A stretch of DNA of 64,000 bases from Acidobacteriota bacterium (GCA_011525365.1 WTGQ01000002.1:1883862-1947861); one strand, 5' to 3'. Positions 9,839 to 18,549 are shown, counted from the stretch's first letter. Made by a program: numbers and translations. Notes: generated by a model not told the origin, from the letters alone.

Positions 9839-11626
9839 ATGCGGAATCACCGACGAGGTCGCTCCCAGCTCTCCAGGCTGCTTCCGGTTTGCGGAATTCT
9901 GGTGGCGTTCGTGGCTTCGGGCGCCGTTGGCCAGGAGCGCTACCACCCGGCGATCGATCCCGAGCTGTTCCCGCTGCCGGAGAACCTGGCGGCGGCGGTC
10001 GAGCTCTGGAAGGACGTCTTCGCTACCTACACGAGCGATCAGGTCATCCTGCACGACGAGCGCCACCTGAACGTCGTCTACAGCGTGGTCGACATGGGCG
10101 ACCTGCGGGCGACTGGTTCGTCGGAGCTCCAGATCGACCGGGCGCGCATCAGGCGCGTCCGCGCCGAGATGAGCCGGATCGCGAAGGCCCTGCGCGACCT
10201 GGCGGCGGGACGGCCGGCAATGGACCTGCCGCCGGACCTCCGGTCGATACCGTCGCAGATGGAGAACATCGCCGGAGGGCGGACGAAGTACCGGCGTGCC
10301 GCGGGCCTGATTCGCTCACAGCGCGGGCTCCGGGACCGGTTCGAGGAGGCGATCGAGATCTCGGGCATGTTCATGCCGGGTATCCAGCGGACCCTTGCCG
10401 AGTACGGGCTGCCCCCGGAGATTCGCTGCCTGCCGTTCGTCGAATCCATGTTCAACTACCGCGCCCGGTCGAAGGTCGGCGCCTCGGGTGCGTGGCAGTT
10501 CACCGCCTCGACCGGCCGGGCGTTCTTGCAGATGGACGAGGCCGTTGACGCCAGGTCCGACGTCCTGCTCGCGGCTGCGGGCGCTGCCCGAAAGCTCCGG
10601 CAGGACTACGAGTCCCTGGAGGCCTGGCCCCTGGCCCTGACCGCGTACAACCACGGCGCCGGCGGCATGGCGAGGGCCGTGCGGCGGCTGGGCACGCGGG
10701 ACATTGGCGTGATCGCGGAGAAGTACCGGTCGCGGACGTTCGGCTTCGCTTCGCGCAACTTCTACCCTGAGTTTCTCGCGGCCGTGATTGTCTACGCGGA
10801 GCGGGACCGTCATTTCCCCGGCGTCAGACCGTTCCCCGAGATTCAGTTCGACGTCGTCGACCGGGATCGCTACGTGGCTTTGACCGACCTGGCGGCGGCG
10901 ACCGGTGTGGAGATGGACGAACTCGCGGACCTGAATCCGGCGCTCGACCGGTCGGTCCTCGCCGGTTCACTGCTGGTTCCTCCCAGGTATCCACTGCGCG
11001 TGCCGGCCGGAACCGCTGCGCGGTTCGAGCAGGCCTACGCCGAACTCTCGCCTGAGCGCAAGCCGGATCGTCAGGCGGCGTTCGGCTACCGGGTGCGGCG
11101 GGGCGACACGTTGGGTGCAATCGCCCGCCGGTTCGGATCGTCCGTGTCCGAGCTCCAGCGTGCCAATCGCCTGCCGCGAGCGGATCGAATCTACGTCGGT
11201 CAACGGCTGCGAATCCCGCAACAGGGTTCCGGCCGGACCGCGCCGCCACCGGTCCAGCGCGCCGCGGTCAGGGCGCCCGAGGAGCGTGCCGTCGCGCCCC
11301 GGAACTTGCCGCAACAGGCTCCGAGCGAGATCGTCCACGTCGTGAGAAGGGGCGAGTCGGTGCATCGGATCGCCAGAAAATACGGCGTTGCGGTGGCGGC
11401 GGTGGTGGCGGCGAACGGGCTTCGGCGGCCGGATCTGATCCATGCCGGCCAGCGGCTCCGGATCCCGGCGGGCGGCAAGGACGTGGTTTACCGGGTTCGG
11501 AGGGGCGACACGCTGAGCCAGTTGGCCCGGACGTTCGGAACCTCCACGGCGAAGATCCAGCAGGCGAACGGCCTGCGGGGCAGCCGGATCGTCGTCGGCC
11601 AGACGTTGCGCATTCCGGCGGGATGA
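9839..11626 (+). CDS. MltD-like lytic transglycosylase with three LysM domains
   Basis: It cleaves peptidoglycan glycan strands, yielding 1,6-anhydro ends. A signal peptide (LPVCGILVAFVASGAVGQ) is followed by ~180 residues of unassigned sequence. The SLT domain has LPFVESMFNYRARS (catalytic Glu) and VGASGAWQFTASTGRAF, then LTAYNHGAGG. Three LysM repeats follow, beginning YRVRRGDTLGAIA, VHVVRRGESVHRIA and YRVRRGDTLSQLA, and each ends LRIP. The ATG at 9839 gives the signal peptide directly. ATG 9794 is possible but adds an unconvincing leader. A TAAGAT box lies 10 nt upstream of 9839. The stop overlaps the amidohydrolase start (ATGA). Confidence 0.92.
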   Translation: MRNHRRGRSQLSRLLPVCGILVAFVASGAVGQERYHPAIDPELFPLPENLAAAVELWKDVFATYTSDQVILHDERHLNVVYSVVDMGDLRATGSSELQIDRARIRRVRAEMSRIAKALRDLAAGRPAMDLPPDLRSIPSQMENIAGGRTKYRRAAGLIRSQRGLRDRFEEAIEISGMFMPGIQRTLAEYGLPPEIRCLPFVESMFNYRARSKVGASGAWQFTASTGRAFLQMDEAVDARSDVLLAAAGAARKLRQDYESLEAWPLALTAYNHGAGGMARAVRRLGTRDIGVIAEKYRSRTFGFASRNFYPEFLAAVIVYAERDRHFPGVRPFPEIQFDVVDRDRYVALTDLAAATGVEMDELADLNPALDRSVLAGSLLVPPRYPLRVPAGTAARFEQAYAELSPERKPDRQAAFGYRVRRGDTLGAIARRFGSSVSELQRANRLPRADRIYVGQRLRIPQQGSGRTAPPPVQRAAVRAPEERAVAPRNLPQQAPSEIVHVVRRGESVHRIARKYGVAVAAVVAANGLRRPDLIHAGQRLRIPAGGKDVVYRVRRGDTLSQLARTFGTSTAKIQQANGLRGSRIVVGQTLRIPAG

Positions 11627-13341
11627 TGGGCCTGCCGGTCCGTGTGCTCTACGCCCCGGTTCTCGGGGTGATGCTTGGAGTTCTCCTGGCCGGCTGTGGC
11701 GGGGACGAAACGGGAGTCGCGGACCTGGTGGTCCTGAATGGCCGCCTCGTGACCATGGCGTCTCCGGCCGAGGCGGAGGCGGTCGCCGCCGTCGGCGGCC
11801 GGCTCGTCTTCGTCGGCTCGACCGAGGACGCGCGTTCCTGGATTGGTCCCGGTACGGAGGTTCTCGACCTGGGGGGGCGGCTGGGCGTTCCCGGGTTCAT
11901 CGAAGGTCACGGCCATTTCTGGGGCATTGGGGAAGCTCGACTCCAGTTGGCGCTCGAGGGGGCGGAGACCTGGGACGAGATCGTCGGGCAGGTCGCGGAG
12001 GCGGTGGCTGAGGCCGAACCAGGCGCCTGGATCCTGGGCAGGGGCTGGCACCAGTCGAAGTGGTCCGAGCCGCCGGTTCCCAGTGTGCAGGGCCTTCCGA
12101 CCCACCACGGCCTGAGCGCGGTGTCGCCCGAGAATCCGGTGCTGCTGGGGCATGCCAGCGGCCACATGGCGTTTGCGAACGCACGGGCCATGGAGCTTGC
12201 CGGCATCGATGTGACGACGCCCGATCCGGAGGGCGGAGAGATCGTCCGAGATCCGGATGGCCAGCCTACGGGTGCGCTTCGGGAGACCGCGGAGAATCTG
12301 GTTGCCGGACTGCGCGCGGAGTCCCTGGAGTGGAGTCACGCTCGCCGGGTCGTGGGGCTCGCGGGCGAAGAGTGTCTCGCCAAGGGCATCACGAGCTTCC
12401 AGGACGCGGGCTCCAGTTTCGGGCTGATCGACGTCTATCGGCAGATGGCGGATGAGGGGGACCTGCCGTTGCGGCTCTGGGTGATGGTGCGGGAGAGCAA
12501 CGAAGCGATGGCCGAGTCGCTCGGGAGCTACCGCATGATCGACCACGGCGACGGCTTTCTCACCGTCCGCGGGATCAAGCGGTCGATCGACGGCGCCCTG
12601 GGTTCGCACGGCGCCTGGCTGCTGGACCCCTACGAGGACATGCCGAAGTCGACGGGTCTGAACACGGTGAGCCTGGACGTTATGGAGGAGACCGCCCGGC
12701 TCGCGCGGGAACACGACTTCCAGTTCTGCGTTCACGCGATCGGCGATCGGGCCAACCGCGAGACGCTTGATCTGTTCGAGCGGACCCTCGCCGGCGACCG
12801 GACGAAACGCTGGCGCGTCGAGCACGCCCAGCACCTTCATCCGGAGGACATACCGCGATTCGCGGAACTCGGCGTGATCGCCTCGATGCAGGCGGTGCAC
12901 TGCACCTCGGACGGGCCCTGGGTGCCGGATCGTCTCGGCGAACATCGGAGCGCCGAGGGCGCGTACGTCTGGCGAGCGCTGATCGACTCCGGCGCCGTGG
13001 TCACGAACGGCACGGACGCTCCCGTCGAGGATGTCGACCCGATCGCGTCGTTCCATGCCTCGGTCAGCCGGCGGATGGGGAACGGCGAGGTCTTCTTCGG
13101 AGACCAGCGAATGAGCCGGGAGGAGGCCCTGCGCTCCTACACGATCGACGCCGCCTACTCGGCCTTCGAGGAGGAGTCGAAGGGGAGTCTCGAGGTAGGG
13201 AAGCTCGCGGACTTGACGGTTCTCTCCCGGGACATCATGACCGTTCCGGAGGACGAGATTCCCGGCACCCAGGTCGTCTACACGATCCTGGGCGGCCGGG
13301 TCGCCTACCGGCAGCAGCAGGCGTCGTCACCCGGCGGATGA
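11623..13341 (+). CDS. Amidohydrolase (YtcJ-like), predicted lipoprotein
   Basis: This 572-residue metal-dependent hydrolase belongs to the amidohydrolase-3/YtcJ group. A lipobox (GVLLAGC) places it at the membrane surface outside the cytoplasm. The first metal motif is GFIEGHGH near residue 90. Later motifs are CVHAIGDRANRETLDLFE, WRVEHAQHLHPEDI and VTNGTDAPVEDVDP, carrying the further His and the Asp. Members act on N-acyl or formamide bonds; the substrate here is unknown. It overlaps the preceding transglycosylase by 4 nt and the next gene, rsmD, in an ATGA, so three unrelated functions are coupled. Confidence 0.88.
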   Translation: MMGLPVRVLYAPVLGVMLGVLLAGCGGDETGVADLVVLNGRLVTMASPAEAEAVAAVGGRLVFVGSTEDARSWIGPGTEVLDLGGRLGVPGFIEGHGHFWGIGEARLQLALEGAETWDEIVGQVAEAVAEAEPGAWILGRGWHQSKWSEPPVPSVQGLPTHHGLSAVSPENPVLLGHASGHMAFANARAMELAGIDVTTPDPEGGEIVRDPDGQPTGALRETAENLVAGLRAESLEWSHARRVVGLAGEECLAKGITSFQDAGSSFGLIDVYRQMADEGDLPLRLWVMVRESNEAMAESLGSYRMIDHGDGFLTVRGIKRSIDGALGSHGAWLLDPYEDMPKSTGLNTVSLDVMEETARLAREHDFQFCVHAIGDRANRETLDLFERTLAGDRTKRWRVEHAQHLHPEDIPRFAELGVIASMQAVHCTSDGPWVPDRLGEHRSAEGAYVWRALIDSGAVVTNGTDAPVEDVDPIASFHASVSRRMGNGEVFFGDQRMSREEALRSYTIDAAYSAFEEESKGSLEVGKLADLTVLSRDIMTVPEDEIPGTQVVYTILGGRVAYRQQQASSPGG

Positions 13342-13910
13342 GCCCCCGCCAGACCGGCTCGGGAACGCGCCCGGGCGGGATGAAGGTACTGGGTGGCCGC
13401 TGGCGCGGGCGGCGTCTCAAGGTTCCGGCGGGTGTTCGTCCGACCCAGGCGCGTGTTCGCGAGGCCCTCTTCTCCCACTGGGGCGATCGCGTCCCCGGCA
13501 GCCGCCTCCTGGAACTCTACGCCGGCTCCGGAGCGGTCTCCTTCGAGGCCCTGTCCCGCGGAGCCGGGTTCGCCCTGGCGGTAGATGGCAGCTCTCGAGC
13601 CCAGGCTTGCATGAAGGCGAGCCGGAAGACTCTCGGGGCGGACGATCTCCGCCTGGTCAGGGCGGTCCTGCCGGCGGGGCTCAAGGAGGCGGCGGACCGG
13701 GAGGCCGCCTTCGACCTCGTGTTCATCGATCCGCCCTACGATGACTCCAGGCTTGACGAGTTGCTCGGCGCCGTCTCCTCAGTGGTCGCGGACGGGGGCG
13801 AGATCGTTCTGGAACACGCCAGCCGGCACCCTCCACCGGCGGTAGCCGGGAGGTTCAGTCTCCGGCGAACCAGGCGCTACGGAGACAGCGCGCTGAGCTT
13901 CTACGCCTGA
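13338..13910 (+). CDS. rsmD: 16S rRNA (guanine-966 N2)-methyltransferase
   Basis: RsmD methylates G966 of 16S rRNA with SAM. The SAM-binding motif LLELYAGSGAVSFEALSRGA is near residue 57, and the catalytic DPPYDD near 130. The N-terminal MKVLGGRWRGRRLKVP and RPTQARVREALFSHW are hallmarks of the family. ATG 13338 overlaps the upstream stop. ATG 13380 (MKVLGG) is nearer to the usual family start, and the first 14 residues may be dispensable. Confidence 0.95.
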   Translation: MSPRQTGSGTRPGGMKVLGGRWRGRRLKVPAGVRPTQARVREALFSHWGDRVPGSRLLELYAGSGAVSFEALSRGAGFALAVDGSSRAQACMKASRKTLGADDLRLVRAVLPAGLKEAADREAAFDLVFIDPPYDDSRLDELLGAVSSVVADGGEIVLEHASRHPPPAVAGRFSLRRTRRYGDSALSFYA

Positions 13911-13917
13911 GCGGCCC

Positions 13918-14004
13918 TGGTGCGAAAGGGGGGACTCGAACCCCCACGGTATTGCTACCACAAGATCCTGAATCTTGCGCGTCTACCAATTCCGCCACTT
14001 TCGC
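13918..14004 (-). tRNA. tRNA-Leu (CAG)
   Basis: The minus strand folds as a class II tRNA. Acceptor GCGAAAG pairs with CTTTCGC, with discriminator A and an encoded CCA. The anticodon stem CAAGA/TCTTG encloses TTCAGGA, giving anticodon CAG. A long variable arm and the T-arm GGGGGTTCGAGTCCCCC follow. It is antisense to its neighbours and stands alone. Confidence 0.97.
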
Positions 14005-14053
14005 GACCGGCGGCCTGAGGCCGGACGGGCATTCTACCCGCTCGACAGACTGC

Positions 14054-14065
14054 TAGTCTCCCCGC
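14054..14065 (+). promoter_or_regulatory. Putative leaderless -10 of the lipoprotein gene
   Basis: TAGTCT at 14054-14059 ends 6 nt before the ATG at 14066. No Shine-Dalgarno is present in the short pyrimidine-rich gap (CCCCGC). Confidence 0.4.
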
Positions 14066-14593
14066 ATGAGCAGTCCAAACCCCTCGCATCCGATCTTCCG
14101 TTTCCCCAGGGGCCGCGCTCCGGTTCCGGTGGTTGCCGCGGTCGCGCTCGCCGGCGGGCTGGCCGGTTGCACCGAGGCCGGGCCGGACGGCGCCTCGGAC
14201 GAGGATCGGAAGGCAATCGAGATCGTGCTGGCAGACTACCTTCCCAAGCTCGGAAACGCCTACGCCAACGGAGACTTCGACGCGCTGGCCTCGGGCGCCG
14301 TGCCCAAGGAAATCGCTACGGTCCGGAAGCGCGTTCACGACCTCGAGATGGAGGCGAGCCGTACTCTGCGACCGATGCTCAAGAGCTTCGAGATCGAACG
14401 GATCGACGTCTGGCGCTACTCGAACGCGGCGGTCACGACGATCGAGGTCTGGGACATCGACTCGCTGGTGAGCGGCACGGACCGGTTGCTGTCGTCCGGC
14501 ACGGATCGCTACCGGGTTCGCTACCAGTTCAAGCGCCGTGACGAGGGCTGGATGGTGATCGATCGACGCATCGAGCATCAGTTCGAGTCCTAG
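14066..14593 (+). CDS. Hypothetical lipoprotein
   Basis: I do not recognise a specific family. The 175-residue protein has a basic N-terminus, a hydrophobic stretch VPVVAAVALAGGLAGC with a convincing lipobox, and a mature part of about 140 residues. The mature part has an alpha-helical start (DEDRKAIEIVLADYLPKLGNAYANGDFDAL) and a beta-rich end (RYRVRYQFKRRDEGWMVIDRR). That pattern, and the closing RRDEGWMVID, are reminiscent of NTF2/SnoaL-like cone folds. It ends 18 bp before der and probably lies in the same transcript. Confidence 0.75.
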   Translation: MSSPNPSHPIFRFPRGRAPVPVVAAVALAGGLAGCTEAGPDGASDEDRKAIEIVLADYLPKLGNAYANGDFDALASGAVPKEIATVRKRVHDLEMEASRTLRPMLKSFEIERIDVWRYSNAAVTTIEVWDIDSLVSGTDRLLSSGTDRYRVRYQFKRRDEGWMVIDRRIEHQFES

Positions 14594-14611
14594 CAGCGCC
14601 GTCGTCTCTCC

Positions 14612-15949
14612 ATGCCCGCCGCGATCGCCATCGTCGGTCGCCCCAACGTCGGCAAGTCGACGCTCTTCAACCGGCTGATCGGTCGCCGGCAGGCGATCGT
14701 CCACGGCACGCCGGGCGTTACGCGAGACCGCCTCGTCGGGCGTTTCGAACTGGAGGGGCAGGGCACCGTCGAGTTGATCGACACAGGCGGCCTGGTCCCG
14801 GGCGACGATCCGCTGGGCCTGAACGCGCAGGTCGAGTTCGCGGTCGAGGAGAGCGACCTCCTGCTGCTGGTCGTGGACGGTCGGGAGGGGCTGGCGGCCG
14901 CGGACGAACAGGTCATGGAGCGTCTCCGAACCCGCGGCCGGCCCATCGTCGTGGTCGTCAACAAGGCTGATACCCGGGCCGCCAGAGAGGGCTACCACGA
15001 GTTCTACGCCCTGGGAGGAGACGCGCTCGTGCTTCTGTCGGCGGAGCACGGCACCGGTTTCGAGGCGTTGCACATTGAGATCACCGGGCACCTCCCGGCG
15101 GCCCCCTCCGCGGTCCTGTCGCCGGCGCCGTCCGTCGCGGTCGTGGGCCGGCCGAATGTCGGCAAGTCCTCCCTCGTCAACCGCCTGCTGGGCAGGGAAC
15201 GGACGCTCGTCTCTGCCACGGCCGGAACCACCAGGGACCCGATCGACAGTCTGCTGAAGCGGGAGAACGGTCCGGACTACCTGCTCGTGGACACGGCGGG
15301 GATCCGGCGGCGTTCCCAGGTCCAGGACACCCCCGAAGACCTGGCGGTGATGCTCGCCCGCCGCCAGATAGAGCGAGCGGAACTCGTGGTCCTGGTCGTG
15401 GATGCGAGCGAGGGCATAGCCTCCGGCGACCTCGCGATCGCGGACGTGGCGTGGCAGGCGGGCCGCTCCGCGGTCGTGGTCTGCAACAAGTGGGATCTGG
15501 TGGACGACGCGAAGCGCGAGCGTCTGGAGCTGGGCTGGGAACGGGTCTCCGAACTGTTCGCGAAACCGGCCCGAATCAACGTCTCGGCCTTGACCGGTCG
15601 GGGTGTGGGCAACGTCATGCCCGCGCTCGACCGGGTCGGTGAACGGCATCGACTTCGGGTGCCGACGTCAGAACTCAACCGCGAAGTTCGACGCATCGTG
15701 GGTCGTCACCAACCGCCGGCGGAGCGGGGACGACCCTGGAGGTTCTTCTACGCGACCCAGGTGGCCGGAGCACCTCCCACCTTTCTCCTGTTCGCGAATC
15801 GGCGTCTGAAGCGTGGCCACAACTACCGGAGGTATCTGGAGAACAACCTCCGGCAGACCTTCGAGCTTGACGGTGTGCCGCTTCGCATCGTGGTGCGGGA
15901 ACGGAGGGGTGACGCCGACGCAGGCCTCGGATCTTCACGTTTCGTATAA
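14612..15949 (+). CDS. der: Ribosome biogenesis GTPase Der (EngA)
   Basis: Der acts late in 50S subunit assembly. Tandem G domains are evident: GRPNVGKSTLFNRL at residue ~9 and GRPNVGKSSLVNRL at ~178, each with DTGG/DTAG and NKAD/NKWD motifs. The C-terminal KH-like domain ends with RGHNYRRYLENNLRQTFELDGVPLRIVVRER. Length (445) is normal. No Shine-Dalgarno is visible before the ATG, which lies 18 nt after the lipoprotein stop. Its TAA stop is embedded in a TATAAT box that could drive the next gene. Confidence 0.97.
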   Translation: MPAAIAIVGRPNVGKSTLFNRLIGRRQAIVHGTPGVTRDRLVGRFELEGQGTVELIDTGGLVPGDDPLGLNAQVEFAVEESDLLLLVVDGREGLAAADEQVMERLRTRGRPIVVVVNKADTRAAREGYHEFYALGGDALVLLSAEHGTGFEALHIEITGHLPAAPSAVLSPAPSVAVVGRPNVGKSSLVNRLLGRERTLVSATAGTTRDPIDSLLKRENGPDYLLVDTAGIRRRSQVQDTPEDLAVMLARRQIERAELVVLVVDASEGIASGDLAIADVAWQAGRSAVVVCNKWDLVDDAKRERLELGWERVSELFAKPARINVSALTGRGVGNVMPALDRVGERHRLRVPTSELNREVRRIVGRHQPPAERGRPWRFFYATQVAGAPPTFLLFANRRLKRGHNYRRYLENNLRQTFELDGVPLRIVVRERRGDADAGLGSSRFV

Positions 15950-15950
15950 T
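15945..15950 (+). promoter_or_regulatory. Consensus -10 box (TATAAT) upstream of the MerR gene
   Basis: TATAAT at 15945-15950 is a perfect -10 hexamer that includes the der stop codon. A start near 15957 would give the MerR message a leader of roughly 60-90 nt. No good -35 is seen at 16-18 bp. Confidence 0.45.
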
Positions 15951-16019
15951 CCTCTGTTCGTATCCCACCGCACTTCAGCCCGGAATCGTCCCCCCTTCGT
16001 CCGTTGCGCTCGGGTTCAG

Positions 16020-16523
16020 TTGACGCGTAGCCCGGGGAGGCCCGTCATTCCCAAGCAGTACAAGATCGCCGATGCGTGCCGATTGCTGGACATCCAGCCC
16101 TACGTCCTGCGGTACTGGCAGACGGAGTTCCCGGCCCTGGCCTCCAGGAAGGCCGGCGGCGGCCGCCGCGACTTCGACGCCGAGGATCTGGAGACGATCC
16201 GTCGAATCAAGGAACTCCTCTACGACGAGGGCTACACGATCGCAAGCGCCAAGAAGAAGCTTGGCGCAGAACTCGAGGACGGCCAGCTCCGCGGGCGGCC
16301 GCTGATGCCCGCAACGAAAGACAGGGCGAATGGCGATCAAGGGCCCGCAGACGAGCGGGCCGAAGAAGCGCCGGTCGGCGAGGCACCGCCTGGCGACATA
16401 AGCGACATCGGGATCCTGGCCCGGCGGGTCGAGCGGCTGGAAGGCGGAGTCGCGGCGCTGGTCGCTCAGGCCCGCCAGCTTGCAGCCGAACTCAAGCCGG
16501 GAACGGGAGCGGAAAGCGACTGA
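16020..16523 (+). CDS. MerR-family transcriptional regulator
   Basis: A winged-helix N-terminal domain reads YKIADACRLLDIQPYVLRYWQTEFPAL, then GGGRRDFDAEDLETIRRIKELLYDEGYTIASAKKKL. It matches the small MerR-like regulators found next to translation genes in several phyla. The C-terminal half has a disordered acidic linker and a short coiled coil (ILARRVERLEGGVAALVAQARQL). No effector-binding cysteines are visible. The start is a real problem: the only conventional in-frame starts are TTG 16020 (weak Shine-Dalgarno) or remote ones. An ATT at 16047, giving (M)PKQYKIADA, has GGGGAGG exactly 6 nt upstream and fits the family N-terminus better. Confidence 0.88.
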   Translation: MTRSPGRPVIPKQYKIADACRLLDIQPYVLRYWQTEFPALASRKAGGGRRDFDAEDLETIRRIKELLYDEGYTIASAKKKLGAELEDGQLRGRPLMPATKDRANGDQGPADERAEEAPVGEAPPGDISDIGILARRVERLEGGVAALVAQARQLAAELKPGTGAESD

Positions 16524-16577
16524 CGCGGGAGCTGCGCTGGAGTGTTGTCGCCGCGCTGTTCCCTTGTCGCCAGAGTC

Positions 16578-16605
16578 TTGCCAAAGGGCCGCAAACCAAT
16601 AGAGA
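16578..16605 (+). promoter_or_regulatory. Putative sigma-70 promoter of tRNA-Pro
   Basis: TTGCCA (16578-16583), a 16-bp spacer and TAGAGA (16600-16605) would start transcription near 16612, about 6 nt before the tRNA 5' end. Confidence 0.4.
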
Positions 16606-16617
16606 ATGCCCTTCGGT

Positions 16618-16694
16618 CGGGACGTGGCGCAGTCTGGTAGCGTACCTGAATGGGGTTCAGGGGGTCGCGAGTTCGAATCTCGCCGTCCCGACCA
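16618..16694 (+). tRNA. tRNA-Pro (GGG)
   Basis: Acceptor CGGGACG pairs with CGTCCCG, followed by ACCA with an encoded CCA. The anticodon stem CCTGA/TCAGG encloses ATGGGGT, giving anticodon GGG. The T-arm is TCGCGAGTTCGAATCTCGC-like. Length is 77 nt. Confidence 0.97.
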
Positions 16695-16715
16695 TCCAAC
16701 CCCTTGTGATCGCCC

Positions 16716-17183
16716 GTGCACGACGTGAAGACCGCATTCGATGCGGCTGACTTCCGGCTCGGGCTGGTCGCGGCGCGGTTCAACGGCAGCATCGTTGAAC
16801 TGCTGATCGCCGGCGCGCGGGAAGCCCTGTTACAGCACGGCGTCCTGGAGGAGCACATCGAATTGGTCCGGGTCCCCGGCGCCTGGGAGATACCGGCCGC
16901 TCTGGCCGCTCTGGCGGATACGGGGAGATTCGACGCCCTGGTGGCGCTTGGAGCGGTGATCCGGGGAGAGACGCCGCACTTCGACTACATCTGCAACGAG
17001 TGCGCGACGGGATGCGCGCGAGTCACGGCACGAACCGGCCTCGCCGTCGGATTCGGTCTTCTCACCTGCGACGACGCGGAACAGGCGGCCGCCCGGGCCG
17101 GTGGCATGGCGGGGAACAAGGGCCAGGAGGCCGCGGAAGCTGCCCTGGAGATGGCCCGTCTCCTGCGGTCGTTGAAGGCATGA
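16716..17183 (+). CDS. ribH: 6,7-dimethyl-8-ribityllumazine synthase
   Basis: It condenses 5-amino-6-ribitylaminouracil with dihydroxybutanone phosphate, the penultimate step of riboflavin synthesis. Typical motifs are present: LVAARFN near residue 18, VRVPGAWEIPAAL near 50, ALGAVIRGETPHFDYIC near 80 and VGFGLLTCDDAEQA near 110. The N-terminal 12 residues are hydrophilic. GTG 16716 is the start, just 21 nt after the tRNA, so it may share the tRNA transcript. Its stop overlaps the nusB ATG (ATGA). ribH-nusB is a widely conserved pair. Confidence 0.96.
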   Translation: MHDVKTAFDAADFRLGLVAARFNGSIVELLIAGAREALLQHGVLEEHIELVRVPGAWEIPAALAALADTGRFDALVALGAVIRGETPHFDYICNECATGCARVTARTGLAVGFGLLTCDDAEQAAARAGGMAGNKGQEAAEAALEMARLLRSLKA

Positions 17184-17680
17184 CCAGACCTGGAGCCGCG
17201 GCAGCCGAAGTTCACCGAACCTCGGCGGGAAAACGCCGGCAGGCGCGGGAGATGGCGCTACAGATGCTCTACCAGCGAGAGATCGGACGGCTGGAGCCGC
17301 AGCAGTTGGTCCGCGAGTTCGACGTCCACTCGTTCCGCTCCGAGACGGCTGACCCCGGCGCTACGCTGCACGCCTCGAAGCTGGCGCTGGCCTACGCGCG
17401 CACGCTCCTGGAGGGCAGCCTCGTCAACCAGGAGTCGATTGACTCCTTGATCGATGAGCAGGCGGAGAACTGGCGGCTGGAGAGAATGCCGGTGGTGGAT
17501 CGGAACGTTCTGCGGCTTGCCGTCTACGAACTCCGTCATCAGCCGGACGTGCCTGCAGTCGTTGTGATCGACGAAGCGATCGAACTCGCCAAGAAGTTCG
17601 GCTCCGAGCAGTCGGGGAGGTTTGTCAACGGAATCCTCGACGCTCTCCTGGTCACCTTGGGCCGAGACGCCAACCGCTGA
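17180..17680 (+). CDS. nusB: Transcription antitermination factor NusB
   Basis: NusB with NusE binds boxA RNA for antitermination on rRNA operons. The 166-residue protein has the family helices RRQAREMALQMLYQREIG near residue 20. The C-terminal signature ERMPVVDRNVLRLAVYEL, VPAVVVIDEAIELAKKFG and FVNGILDALL is intact. The start ATG 17180 overlaps the ribH stop. The frame is open further upstream but only as a ribH shadow. Confidence 0.95.
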   Translation: MTRPGAAAAEVHRTSAGKRRQAREMALQMLYQREIGRLEPQQLVREFDVHSFRSETADPGATLHASKLALAYARTLLEGSLVNQESIDSLIDEQAENWRLERMPVVDRNVLRLAVYELRHQPDVPAVVVIDEAIELAKKFGSEQSGRFVNGILDALLVTLGRDANR

Positions 17681-17688
17681 CCTGCTGC

Positions 17689-17701
17689 TAGGCTGGCGGC
17701 G
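17689..17701 (+). promoter_or_regulatory. Putative leaderless -10 of lptE
   Basis: TAGGCT at 17689-17694 ends 7 nt before the ATG at 17702. The gap GGCGGCG carries no recognisable Shine-Dalgarno. Confidence 0.4.
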
Positions 17702-18253
17702 ATGAAAGTGACATGGCCGGTGCGGCTCGTGGTGGTGGCTACCACGCTTGCCACCGGTCTGGCGCTGAGCGGCTGCGGCTACACCCTGGTGGGCAGGGCC
17801 TCCAACATCCCCGAGGACATCGGACGGGTCTTCCTGCAGCCCTTCGAGAACCGGACCACTCGGATCGAGGTCGAGCAGTTCCTCACTCAGGCAATCGCCG
17901 ACGAACTGGTGACACGGGCGCGGTTCGAACTGGTGGCGACCGAAGGCGAGGCGGACGCGGTGATCCGAGGCTCGGTTACCTCATTCCGCGTGGCGCCGAT
18001 CACGTTCACCAGCGACGGCCGCGCCCAGGAGTACGAACTGGCGATCATCGCGGACGTCTCCTTCCGGCGTGTTTCCTCGCCGACGGAGGAGGAAGGCGAG
18101 GTGATCTGGGCGAACGACCGCTACCAGTTCAAGGAGAGCTACGAAGTCGAGAGCGCCGATAGCGACTTCTTCGACCGTGAGAACATCGCAATCGAAGACA
18201 GCGCTGAACGGTTCGCCGACACGATGGTGACGGACCTGCTCGAGGGGTTCTAG
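17702..18253 (+). CDS. lptE: LptE-like LPS-assembly lipoprotein
   Basis: LptE plugs and helps fold LptD in the outer membrane during LPS insertion. The 183-residue protein has the lipobox LATGLALSGCGYTLVGR. It is followed by the LptE/RlpB pattern of an N-terminal NIPEDIGRVFLQPFENRTTRIEVEQFLTQAI and a beta-strand-rich second half. LptD is not in the window, but LptB, LptC and LptFG are. It lies 21 nt downstream of nusB and converges on rpsT. Both genes use the same CTAG as stop codon, one on each strand. Confidence 0.85.
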   Translation: MKVTWPVRLVVVATTLATGLALSGCGYTLVGRASNIPEDIGRVFLQPFENRTTRIEVEQFLTQAIADELVTRARFELVATEGEADAVIRGSVTSFRVAPITFTSDGRAQEYELAIIADVSFRRVSSPTEEEGEVIWANDRYQFKESYEVESADSDFFDRENIAIEDSAERFADTMVTDLLEGF

Positions 18254-18549
18254 TCGGCGGACTCGGCGGCTGCCGTCTCGCCGGCCGCTTCGGCGCGACG
18301 ATTCACGAGTCTGGTCAGACGCGACTTGCGTCGGGCGGCCGCGTTCGTGTGGATCACACCCTTGCGGGCCGTTGAGTCGATCAGGCTGAGGGTCGATGGT
18401 AGAAGCTCGCGCGCCTTCGTCACGTCGCTCTCGGCGGCGGCGCGAAGCCGCTTGATGGACGTGCGGAATCTGGACATCGCGGCGCGGTTGCGATCTCGCC
18501 GGACGATGGACTGCCGAATACGCTTTTCGGCCTGCTTACTGTTCGCCAT
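18250..18549 (-). CDS. rpsT: 30S ribosomal protein S20
   Basis: S20 is a small helical protein bound to 16S rRNA. At 99 residues it has the expected start ANSKQAEKRIRQSIVRRDRNRA and the conserved KGVIHTNAAARRKSRLTRLVNR segment. The C-terminal AEAAGETAAAESAD tail is acidic and low in complexity. It is monocistronic and convergent with lptE. Purine-rich AAAGAGAAAACGAG precedes the ATG. Confidence 0.97.
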   Translation of the reverse strand: MANSKQAEKRIRQSIVRRDRNRAAMSRFRTSIKRLRAAAESDVTKARELLPSTLSLIDSTARKGVIHTNAAARRKSRLTRLVNRRAEAAGETAAAESAD

